A stretch of DNA of 64,000 nucleotides from Chloroflexota bacterium. GTDB taxonomy: Bacteria; Chloroflexota; UBA11872; UBA12225. How positions within the stretch are numbered: position 1 is the stretch's first letter; each line of letters begins with the position of its first letter. The stretch lies in NCBI GenBank assembly GCA_030447525.1, contig JAUJOR010000008.1, forward strand, positions 134,766-198,765, read 5' to 3'. A program made the position numbers and the translations under genes. Shown piece after piece: positions 16,172-24,169 of this stretch. The notes below the pieces were generated by a model, which saw nothing but the letters and a program-made list of their open reading frames with translations, was not told the origin of the DNA and did not search any database.

Positions 16172-16214
16172 CCCCTCCCCCTCTCCTTCCAGACCGGGGG
16201 AGGGGTATTTCTTT
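16172..16214 (+). terminator. Intrinsic terminator after the efflux adaptor gene
   Basis: CCCCTCCCCC (16172-16181) pairs perfectly with GGGGGAGGGG (16196-16205) and is followed by the T-rich TATTTCTTT. It lies 17 bases past the adaptor stop codon. This is a rare textbook rho-independent terminator in GC-rich DNA. Confidence 0.8.
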
Positions 16215-16248
16215 GCCTCAGCCAGGCAGAGATGGCTGCACCCTCCTT

Positions 16249-16257
16249 CCCATTCGT
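16249..16257 (+). repeat. Left 9-bp target site duplication of the IS
   Basis: CCCATTCGT directly abuts the left inverted repeat and recurs at 18037-18045 directly after the right one. Nine bases is the size I recall for ISLre2-type elements. Confidence 0.85.
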
Positions 16258-18036
16258 GAGACTGAGTCATCCTAGTCGGTAGCCGCCCTGGAGGAGGCGC
16301 TGGAGGTGGGCCACGGCAGCGTCGCGTGGCGGGCCGTGGGCGCAGGGCAGGCGACCCGCGGCCAGGGCAAGGGCGTCGCCGGCAGGCCGGTGAGGCGGTC
16401 GTGCCGGCCTGTCGGCGGGGGCAGCGCGTCGGCCGCGCCGGCGGGGGCGAGGCACCAGGGGGCGAGGGTGCGGTTGGTGACCAGGCTCCCGGGCCTTGGC
16501 CATCGCCTGGGCCCCGGGGAGGGTCCAGCTCATGCCCCGGCGCTTCATGCGCCGGGCCAGGAGGTGGGCATTGGTGCCCTCCTGGGTGCCCAGGGCCCGG
16601 GCGGTGGGTGGCACCTCGGCCGGGTCGACCTGAGCGCGCCAGGCGCGCCCGCGTCGGGGGTGCCCACCTGTCCTTGGACGGCGCGCGGGCGTGGGCCACC
16701 TGGCGACGCGACCAGGACGCGCGCCGGGGCGGCGGGGGCGTCGGCGGCCCCATCTGCCTCCGGAGCGGGCGCGCGACCGTCCCCGCTAGCGGGGGCGACG
16801 GGGAGGCCCAGGGGCGGGGAGCGCCCGCGGGCGCGCGGGGGCCGGCAAGGCGAAGCCCTGGGGGGCCCGCGCGGGCGGGCGGCAGGGCCAGCAGGGCGCG
16901 GGCGACGGCGTGGTCGCCGGTGCGCACCGCGCGTAGAGCGTGGCCCCGGTGTCGCGCCCCCAGGCCGCGGGCGGCGTCCCGCGCCAGATGGAAGCCGTCC
17001 CGCTGGCGCACTACCCGCGGGAAGACGTCGGCCGCGCCATCGATCCAGGTGGCCCCGTCACCGCCCACGACCACTAACGGAAGGCGGCCCAGGTCGTAGG
17101 TGCAGTGCAGCGCCAGACTGGCCCCCTCCCAGAAGGGCAGGGTCTCCCCGCGCGTGCAGGTGGCAGTACACCTGCTTGGCCACCAGGCCGAAGTGCGGGC
17201 GCGGGTGCCCCGGGGTGGCTCCCCCACCCGCTCCCAGCCCTCGTAGGCGCTGGCGCACTTGATCTCATACCCGGTGCGGTGCGCCGGCTCGCGCTGCGTC
17301 TTGACCCAGACCCCGTCCGCTTCGACGTACAAGGGCGCGACCACCCGCTCTCCGGCCGGCGCGGGCACCCGCCCCGTCTGCGTCCAGGTCTGGTGCGTCG
17401 CCACCTCGGCCGTCCGCACCCGCTCCGCCACCCGGCGCAGCCGCCGGCGCACGGTGGGCCCGGAGAGCACCCCCGCCGTCGCCGCCCCCAGCCGCCGCGC
17501 AGCGTCGGCAAACGGCACGTCGGTGGCCCAGTCCAGGAGCAGCGCCAGCAGCGCCGGCGTGGCCCCTGGCGTGGCCCCCAGCCCAGGTGCGCATCCAAGA
17601 GGAAGTGCGCCCGGCCGGCCGGGTCGCGATACAACCGGCGCCGCACCCGCACGTCGCCCATGCGGGTCACCAGCGTCCGCCCCCGCCAGCCCACCACCGC
17701 GTGCCCCGCTGGCCGCGTCAGGTGCAGCCAGGCCTCCAGCGCCAGCAGCAGCGCCCCAGCCAGTTCGCGCGCGAAGGCGCACCCCGCCCGTGTAGCAACG
17801 CTCCTCCTAGTCCGCACCCGCGCGGGGCGCCCCCGCGGGTGCGCGCTCTGGCCGCCCCGGCCGCCCCCGCGCACCAGCCCTCGAATCCCGGCAGCGCCAG
17901 TTGGCGCGCCCCCACTCCGCCCGCTACGCTTCGTCGTGCCACCAGTGCCTCCTTGCGTCGTCTGTTGCAAGCGCGCAGTGTAGGCACTGGTGGTCTTCCC
18001 CGCCTCTGACTCCACCTACCAGAATGACTCAGTCTC
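16258..18036 (-). mobile_element. ISLre2-type insertion sequence, ends intact
   Basis: Element of 1,779 bp. The left end starts GAGACTGAGTCAT and the right end is its exact reverse complement for 13 bases. Beyond that the repeat continues imperfectly, so about 20 of the first 23 positions pair. A 9-bp direct repeat CCCATTCGT flanks both ends. The single transposase gene, on the minus strand, is broken by several frameshifts. Base composition is even more GC-rich than the surroundings. It sits in the spacer between the efflux adaptor's terminator and the 18126 gene. Confidence 0.88.
16264..17985 (-). pseudogene. ISLre2 (UPF0236) family transposase, multiply frameshifted
   Basis: Family blocks occur in order but in different frames. 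They are an N-terminal ALLLALEAWLHLTRPAGHAV and MGDVRVRRRLYRDPAGRAHF part, then FADAARRLGAATAGVLSGPT with the hallmark PLYVEADGVWVKTQRE and SAYEGWERVG. After these come FGLVAKQVYCHLHARG, LVVVGGDGATWIDGAADVFP with DGFHLARDAA, and finally ALGTQEGTNAHLLARRMKRR with GMSW. Frame changes fall near 17.8, 17.58, 17.2 and between 16.9 and 16.6 kb. The enzyme cannot be made as it stands, although the ends could be mobilised in trans. Confidence 0.85.
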
Positions 18037-18045
18037 CCCATTCGT
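18037..18045 (+). repeat. Right 9-bp target site duplication of the IS
   Basis: CCCATTCGT, identical to 16249-16257, immediately outside the right inverted repeat. Confidence 0.85.
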
Positions 18046-18125
18046 CTCCTGGGCGCAGTCCGCTTGCCCCTCCCCCTGGACTGAAGGCCGGAGGGGTAGC
18101 CTGCGCTCCCTGTTAGACTAAGGGC

Positions 18126-18653
18126 GTGGAAGAGCTCGCCGTCACGACGGAGCCGGAACGCACCGGGCGGCGCCGGGTTCTGGGCCTGGGGGGCCTGGGC
18201 CTGGCCCTGGCGGCGCTCGGGGGGGTGGTAGTCGCCACGGTACCCCGCACCGGCGCGACCCTCCCCGAGGCTGAGCGCCATCGGCTGCTGCAGCAAGCGG
18301 GATTGCCGCCGGACTTTCCAATGCACCCTTACGCCCGGCGCAGCACGCAGCCGGCTCAAGGCGGGATCTCGTACCTCCTCGAAGTACCGGTACCGGACGC
18401 GCTGGACTGGACCCGCGACTCCCTCTTGCGCTCGGGCTATGAAGTGTTCAGTGCGGACGTGGTCGGCCAGGACGAGTTCCTCCCCCGGTGGTTGGTGTTT
18501 AAAGGCGGCGACGGCACCGGCGGGGCCATCATCATCCGTGAGAGCGGACGTGGCGCGGCCCGGGGCACAGAGGTAAAGATCCTCTCCCGCGCCGATGCCC
18601 GGCTCACCCCGCCGACGGTATCGCCCGCCATGTACCCCGCAAGCGTTCGCTAA
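18126..18653 (+). CDS. Putative membrane-anchored or exported protein, unknown function
   Basis: A 175-residue protein that starts at a GTG. Residues 14-40 hold RRRVLGLGG and a hydrophobic run, resembling a Tat-type signal or signal anchor. The remainder has LPPDFPMHPYARRS, a hydrophobic strand ISYLLEVPVP, a DWTRDSLLRSGYEVFS helix and WLVFKGGDGTGGAIIIRES. This layout (proline-rich opening, two-residue Gly-Tyr after a helix, then strands) is seen in small exported domains of unknown role, but I cannot name the family. A weak hairpin (CCCCTCC/GGAGGGG, 18067-18096) lies upstream. Confidence 0.6.
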   Translation: MEELAVTTEPERTGRRRVLGLGGLGLALAALGGVVVATVPRTGATLPEAERHRLLQQAGLPPDFPMHPYARRSTQPAQGGISYLLEVPVPDALDWTRDSLLRSGYEVFSADVVGQDEFLPRWLVFKGGDGTGGAIIIRESGRGAARGTEVKILSRADARLTPPTVSPAMYPASVR

Positions 18654-18773
18654 TCCCACGGCCGGCACCGGCAGACCGCTGGGAGCCGGCAGGCCGCTGC
18701 GAGATGGGGAGGCGCCCTTCGGTCGTACGGTCGAGGTATAGTCTGGCGCCCGGCGCTGGCCGGGCTCTGCGCC

Positions 18774-19868
18774 ATGCCCACCTCTCCCGCGCCCTCCCTG
18801 GCAGACGCCTTTGACGTCCTCGCCCGCTGTGTTGCGCAGGGCCTCGTCCCCGGCGCCGTCGCCGCCGTAGGGACGGCCGAGACGACGCTCCACCGTGCCG
18901 GCTACGGCTTCGCTGAGCTCGCCCCGCAGCGCCGTGAGATGACCGTTAACGCCCTGTTCGACGTCGCCTCCCTGACCAAAGTGGTAGTCACCACCACCCT
19001 CGCGCTGCAAGCCGTGGAGCAAGGCCGGCTGGCCCTCTGCCAGCCGGTGGCCGCCATCCTGCCGCGCTTCGCCGCCAGTGGCAAGGGCGCCGTGACGGTA
19101 CGTCAGCTGCTCACCCACACCTCCGGACTACGCCCGGGGCTGGCGGCGCAGCCGCTCACCGCGGCGCAGATGGACGTGCATGAGGCAGTGCTCCATGCCA
19201 TTTACCAACAACCGCTGGCCTGCCCCCCGGGCAGCGCCGTGCTGTACAGCGACCTCGGCTACATCACCCTGGGCGCGGTGCTGGAGACCATCGGTGGTGC
19301 CCGCCTCGATGACCTGGCACGCCGCCAGGTCTTCACCCCGCTGCGCATGAGGGATGCTCGGTTCAACCCGGCGCCGCCGGAGCGGGCTCGTTGCGTCGCC
19401 ACCGAGGTCATTCCCCAGCGAGGTGGCACGATCGTCGGCGCAGTGCATGACGGGACGGCCGCCCTTATGGACGGGGTCAGCGGACACGCCGGGCTGTTCG
19501 CTACGTGCACTGACCTGGAGCGCTTCTGCCGGCTGTGGCTAAACAACGGGACACTGGACGGACAGCGCCTCCTATCCCCCGCTATCGTCCGCACGGCCAC
19601 GCGCAACCAGACCGGGTTGCCGTGGAGCCGTGGCTATGGCTGGGTGCTTCAGCCCAACCCCCTGTGGCCCGCAGCCGAGCTCTGCTCCCTCCAGGCCTAC
19701 GGGCACACCGGCTTTACCGGGACCTCCATGGTCATCGATCCGCAGCACGGCATCTTCGCCATCCTCCTCACCAACCGAGTGCACCCGACGCGTGACGGCA
19801 CGCTGGAGAAGATGAGCACCGTGCGGGCGCGCTTCCACAATGCCGTCTGGGCCGCGCTTTCGAAGTAA
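18774..19868 (+). CDS. Serine beta-lactamase-like hydrolase (class C/penicillin-binding fold)
   Basis: The catalytic Ser-x-x-Lys is SLTK in FDVASLTKVVVTTTLAL near residue 66. The second motif is YSD in AVLYSDLGYITLG, and the third is HTGFTGTS near residue 310. The family includes esterases and D-amino-acid peptidases as well as beta-lactamases. At 364 residues, with no signal peptide visible, a cytoplasmic esterase or peptidase is more likely than an antibiotic-resistance enzyme. It is convergent with the M23 gene, separated by 18 bases. Confidence 0.88.
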   Translation: MPTSPAPSLADAFDVLARCVAQGLVPGAVAAVGTAETTLHRAGYGFAELAPQRREMTVNALFDVASLTKVVVTTTLALQAVEQGRLALCQPVAAILPRFAASGKGAVTVRQLLTHTSGLRPGLAAQPLTAAQMDVHEAVLHAIYQQPLACPPGSAVLYSDLGYITLGAVLETIGGARLDDLARRQVFTPLRMRDARFNPAPPERARCVATEVIPQRGGTIVGAVHDGTAALMDGVSGHAGLFATCTDLERFCRLWLNNGTLDGQRLLSPAIVRTATRNQTGLPWSRGYGWVLQPNPLWPAAELCSLQAYGHTGFTGTSMVIDPQHGIFAILLTNRVHPTRDGTLEKMSTVRARFHNAVWAALSK

Positions 19869-19886
19869 GGCTCGAGACTTTGGACT

Positions 19887-21971
19887 TCAGGGGGGCCAGG
19901 CTCGGCTGAAGTTGGTGATGACCGGGCCCCCGAACCAGATGTCCGGCTGGTCGTCAATAAACTGGTGACGCTTTGGGTCATCCAGGTTGCGCTCGAAGCG
20001 CGGTCCGGGCCACACCCCCAGAGTGGTGTCGTCCCAGTTAGCCTCGAAGTACGGCACCGGATTGGTGGCAATGGCCCGTCCTGCTCTGCGTATCTCTAGA
20101 TGGAGGTGGGGGTTCCGCGTGCAGTTGTAAGGGGCGATGCTATCCCCCGTGTTGCCGAGCACCTGTCCCGGCTCCACCGTCTGCCCGACCTGGACGTGGC
20201 GCGATCGCTCCACCAGGTGGCCATACATGGCCTGGTTGCCGTCGAACAGCTGAACGACCACGTTGTGTGGCGGCGAGCCGTAATCGCCGTCGACGGCGAT
20301 GACCCGCCCGGCGGCGACGGCCACCACGGGGGTACCACAGGGAGCGGCGAAGTCGATCCCAAAGTGGATACCCTGGCCCTGAGAATAGACCGAGTTGCGC
20401 CCGCGGTAGCCTCCAGTGGTAACGCCGTACCAGTGGGCGACGTACCAGCTGGAGGGACCGGGGGGCATGGCAAACGGGAGGCGGTACGGCCGGTCACGGC
20501 TGCCGCTGGTCGCCGGCAGTGGAATTTCCGGGGGGGCCGTGCCCTCTTGCGCCGGCATCCCGCTGGGGAGGGTCAGGTGCCACAGGCTCTTGTCGTCGGC
20601 AGAGACGAATGCGATCTGCTGCCCATCGGGAGCGCAATCCCAATCGTGGTTGGCGACGCGGAACTGGACCTGGCGGGGGTCAATCAAGCATTGGGACGTC
20701 CCGGTCTCGGGGCGGATCTCCCACACCTGGTGACCGTTGGACTGGCCAGCGCGGGCAGGGATGATCAGCAGACGGTTGTCTGCCGTCCAGCGGTAGCTCC
20801 CTATCAAACCCACCCGGCGGCGCAGCGAGCCGTCCGTGCGAGTCGCCCACAGCCCGTTCTCCCCCGGATCGGGATTCCACATCGCCACGTGCGCCACCCA
20901 CGTCCCATCGGGCGAGGCCAGCACACCCGTCAGGCGCTTGCTGCGGGCCAGCTCCAGCAGATCGCCGCTGCGCGCGTCGTAGGCCCACAGGGAAGGGTCA
21001 TCCCGCTCTGCGCGCCTCCCAGAGAGCAGCAAGCGGGCGTTAGGCGTGCCGTCCAGTGCCGGGAGCCACGCCTGCACCGCGCCGTTGACCGGTAGCTGGA
21101 TGCGTCGGGCGCCTTGGCCGTCAGCCCCGGAGACGGTGATCGTGGTCAGGACAAAGGGCGGGGCTGATCCGCTGAACCCTTGCCCCGGGCCGGGAGGGGC
21201 GCCACCGGGCTGGCCACCGCCGGCCGCGGCGTAGGCCACGATTGTCCCATCAGGCGAGAAGACGGTGGAGTTGGAAGTCGGCAGCGTCCACTCCCGTCCG
21301 GAGGGGAGGTGTACCACGTAGGTGTCCCGGCGAGCGGGGCGGGGGGCGACGACGAGCGTCCCCTGGGCAACGTAGTACCCCCAGTGGGGGCGCTCCAGCC
21401 GGGCCGCGCCCGTAGCGGGGTCTATCGTCCACGTCCCACCCTGGCCGGGCCCCGGCTGGTCGTAGAACAGCACCCCAGAGGCGTTGTCGTTGAACAGGGG
21501 TTGGACGATCCCCTCGCCGCCCAAGCGGGAGAGCCGTGGCTCCGGGGGTGGCGCGGGCAAGGGAGCAGGGGTCGCCGGCGCGGGCATCGGCGCCAGGGCA
21601 GGCCCCTCGAGCGCGGGCGTCGCCTCCTGCAGCACAGGGGCGGCCGCACCCCCGGCGGCGTCGGACACGCTCCCGGATACGCAGGCGGTCGCCGCAAACG
21701 ACGCCAGTCCCCCCAGCACGCTGCGCCGCCGGCGCGAAGCCCCTGGGCGGCCCCGTGCCGACCGAGGTGACCGCGCGCCGGCAGCCGGACCACCGGCAGC
21801 CGGACCACCGGCAGCCGGACCACCGGCAGCCGGACCCGGGCCGGCCGGTACGGCATCAGGCAGGGCCCGCCGGGGCAGGATAGCCACGGCGTCGATGGCT
21901 TCCCCTGCTGGGCCGTCTAGCGTCTGCGAGTCGTGATCTACGCCGTCGGCGCACGGTCCTACACGGCACAT
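19887..21971 (-). CDS. Exported protein with WD40/TolB-like propeller and C-terminal M23 peptidase domain
   Basis: The C-terminal domain shows the M23 zinc ligands: HFGIDFAAPCGTPV, then HLHLEIRRAGRAI, with VGQTVEPGQVLGNTGDS between. It is the fold of lysostaphin-type cell-wall endopeptidases. The central 350 residues carry WTLPTSNSTVFSPDGTIVAYA, LLASPDGTWVAHV and DWDCAPDGQQIAFVS repeats typical of TolB-like propellers. Near residue 95 is RRRRSVLGGLASFAATAC, a Tat-like signal with a possible lipid-attachment Cys, followed by a proline linker. The true start is uncertain: about 60 residues before the signal are low-complexity and include four AAGGP repeats. Confidence 0.82.
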   Translation of the reverse strand: MCRVGPCADGVDHDSQTLDGPAGEAIDAVAILPRRALPDAVPAGPGPAAGGPAAGGPAAGGPAAGARSPRSARGRPGASRRRRSVLGGLASFAATACVSGSVSDAAGGAAAPVLQEATPALEGPALAPMPAPATPAPLPAPPPEPRLSRLGGEGIVQPLFNDNASGVLFYDQPGPGQGGTWTIDPATGAARLERPHWGYYVAQGTLVVAPRPARRDTYVVHLPSGREWTLPTSNSTVFSPDGTIVAYAAAGGGQPGGAPPGPGQGFSGSAPPFVLTTITVSGADGQGARRIQLPVNGAVQAWLPALDGTPNARLLLSGRRAERDDPSLWAYDARSGDLLELARSKRLTGVLASPDGTWVAHVAMWNPDPGENGLWATRTDGSLRRRVGLIGSYRWTADNRLLIIPARAGQSNGHQVWEIRPETGTSQCLIDPRQVQFRVANHDWDCAPDGQQIAFVSADDKSLWHLTLPSGMPAQEGTAPPEIPLPATSGSRDRPYRLPFAMPPGPSSWYVAHWYGVTTGGYRGRNSVYSQGQGIHFGIDFAAPCGTPVVAVAAGRVIAVDGDYGSPPHNVVVQLFDGNQAMYGHLVERSRHVQVGQTVEPGQVLGNTGDSIAPYNCTRNPHLHLEIRRAGRAIATNPVPYFEANWDDTTLGVWPGPRFERNLDDPKRHQFIDDQPDIWFGGPVITNFSRAWPP
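21781..21835 (+). repeat. 15-bp tandem repeat within the M23 gene
   Basis: GCAGCCGGACCACCG occurs three times in a row plus a partial fourth unit. On the coding (minus) strand it encodes the AAGGP repeats ahead of the export signal. Whether the region is translated depends on the start used. Confidence 0.85.
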
Positions 21972-22015
21972 CTGTCTATTGTTTCTCTACCTATGATCGG
22001 CCGGCGGTCACGGCG

Positions 22016-23156
22016 TCAACGTGCCCCTGTTCGGGCGTCCTCAGGCGGCGATGCGCTGGGCTGTCCATGTGCCCGCTGCCCGTCGTGCGCCGCGCCGTCG
22101 GGGCGCCGTTCCAAGTTTGGCGTCCCCTTTGCGACCGCCCCTGCGGGGAGCGGGGGCGCGGTCGCCGGGCCGGAGGCCGGTTCGGGGGCCGGGCGCAATG
22201 GATCGTGCACCACGGGATCGTGGGCCTCGGCCGCTTTGGGGAACAGCAGCGAGGCGCCGACGGCCGTGAGCAGGATCAAGGCGATCACGCCCAGTGAGAG
22301 GACAATGGGCACCTTGTAGACATCCGTGAGCAGCATCTTCGCCCCCACGAACACCAGCACCACCGATAGCCCCAGCTTCAAGTAGTGGAAGCGATGGATG
22401 ATCCCGGCCATCAGGAAATACAGGGAGCGCAAGCCCAGGATGGCAAACACGTTCGAGGTGTAGACGAGGAAGGGATCCTGCGTCACGGCGAAGATGGCCG
22501 GGATGGAGTCCACGGCGAAGATGAGATCGGTCGTCTCTACCAGGGCCAGGACGACGAACAGCGGCGTGGCCACCAGCCGCCATCGCCCCACTCGGCCCGA
22601 CCGCCTCGCGGATAAAGAAGCGCTGCCCGTGGTAGACGTTCGTCACCGGCAACACGCGGCGCACCAGGCGCACGACGGGGTTGGCTTCCGGCTCGATGGC
22701 CTGCTCGTTCTGGGTGGCCATGCGCAGGCCGGTGAACACCAGGAAGGCCCCGAAGACGTAGATGATCCAGTGGAACTGGTAGATCAGGTAGGCCCCGGCG
22801 GCGATCATGGCCCCGCGCATCACCAGGGCCCCCAGGATCCCCCAGAACAGGACGCGGTGCTGGTACTGCGGCGGCACGCCAAAGTAAGAGAAGATCAAGA
22901 CGAACACGAAGATGTTGCCGACGGACAGGGCCTTCTCGATGAGGTAGCCGGTCAGAAATTCCAGACCGGCCTGGTGGCCCATGAACCAGGAGACACCGAT
23001 GTTGAACGTCAGCGCCAGGGCGATCCACACTGCGCTCCACCCGGCCGCCTCGCGCATACTGACCGCATGCGCCTTGCGGTGAAAGACGCCCAGGTCGACG
23101 GCCAGCATGGCCAGGACAAAGGGGGTGAAGCCCAGCCACGGCCAGAGGTCATCCAT
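22016..23156 (-). CDS. TerC family integral membrane protein (one-base frameshift)
   Basis: The N-terminal part begins at ATG 23156 after a GAGGAGAGAAG site ([30 protein letters not shown]). It continues through four membrane segments to [15 protein letters not shown]. The remainder ([36 protein letters not shown]) lies in another frame, giving a break near 22595-22605 consistent with one extra base. Acidic membrane residues typical of TerC ([19 protein letters not shown]) are intact. The family is linked to metal export, such as manganese by Alx, and to tellurite resistance. The last 60 residues are Pro/Ala-rich. This is either a sequence error or a recent inactivation. Confidence 0.82.
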
Positions 23157-23391
23157 GCAACCGCTTCTCTCCTCGTATGAGTCTTCCTGTTCGATCGTAT
23201 CAGGCCCAGTGCCGGTGGCCGCGCCGTCGGCACCGGGCGCGTGATGCCGGCCCGCCGACTGTCGCGCTCTACGGGCTCGACTGGGAGGTTGGGGACGCCG
23301 CGCCCACGCTTGACCGCGCGGCGTTGTGATTCGCCGGCTCGTCAGCCCTCCAGCTTGCGTGTAACATGACAGGGACAAAGGGGATGCTGGA

Positions 23392-23880
23392 GTGAAGAGC
23401 CCGTCCGGGCCGCAGGCCAAGGGCTTTGCCGATTGGCTGAACACCACGATGCACAGCCGCCGGCTGTCGCAGGCGCAGCTCGCCCGGGTCGTGGGCGTGG
23501 CGGATACCCAGGTCTCCCGCTGGCGTCGGGGACAGGTCGTCCCTACGGTGCACTATCTCCAACGCATTGCAGACACTCTCGACGTCCCCCGCGCCAGCCT
23601 CGATCGGCTAGCGGGCTATCCGGTGGGAGAGGCCTCAATGGACGCCCCGGAGGACGCCGATCCGCAGGAGCAGGCGGAGCTGCAGGCGCACGGCGCGGCC
23701 TACCGTCTGCACCTGGAGCACGAGGTCCCGCGCCCCCTCTGGCGGGCCTACGCCGAGGCCTGTGCCGCCCTGGCGGAGTCCATGGGTGGAGCCTATCGCG
23801 CGGCTCTGGCCCGATCTGAGCAAGGGGACGGCAACGGCGGCCAGGAGGAGGCAAGACGGCGGGCCGGGTTCCGTCGCTAA
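23392..23880 (+). CDS. XRE-family helix-turn-helix protein
   Basis: The helix-turn-helix spans about residues 18-72: MHSRRLSQAQLARVVGVADTQVSRWRRGQVVPTVHYLQRIADTL. It is followed by an acidic linker and a helical C-terminal region with two aromatic patches (PRPLWRAYAEACAALAESMGGAY). The start is a GTG at 23392. The gene is divergent from TerC over a 235-bp spacer, so it could regulate TerC or itself; no operator was identified. Ligand and targets are unknown. Confidence 0.85.
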   Translation: MKSPSGPQAKGFADWLNTTMHSRRLSQAQLARVVGVADTQVSRWRRGQVVPTVHYLQRIADTLDVPRASLDRLAGYPVGEASMDAPEDADPQEQAELQAHGAAYRLHLEHEVPRPLWRAYAEACAALAESMGGAYRAALARSEQGDGNGGQEEARRRAGFRR

Positions 23881-24169
23881 GGGCCTGCCGGGTGCACCTT
23901 CGCTCATCGCTCATCTGGAGCACCTGCGAAGGACTTCCCTGAGAGTGCATTGGGCAGGGCACCTGATGCGGCCCCCCAGGATGGGCGGGCGCCGGGTTCC
24001 GGTACACTGCCTCTTTCCGAATCCTCCGGCGATGCCGTCCGGACCCTGGAGCGGTGGCGCGGCCCGTGCCACCATCCGCCAGTCTGCACGCCGGGAGGGC
24101 GGTACACCAGAGATCGGTACACCGGAGGGGCGGTACGCCAGAGGTCGGCGCCGAGGAGGCCAGCAGGGC

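Noticed and set aside
19887..21971. Reading the M23 protein as a secreted TolB-only protein
   Set aside because: Zinc-ligand motifs HFGID and HLHLE in the C-terminal domain show a peptidase fold.
23157..23391. A yybP-ykoY (manganese) riboswitch ahead of TerC
   Set aside because: TerC/Alx genes often carry one, but I could not find the paired conserved loops on the minus strand. An Infernal search with RF00080 would settle it.
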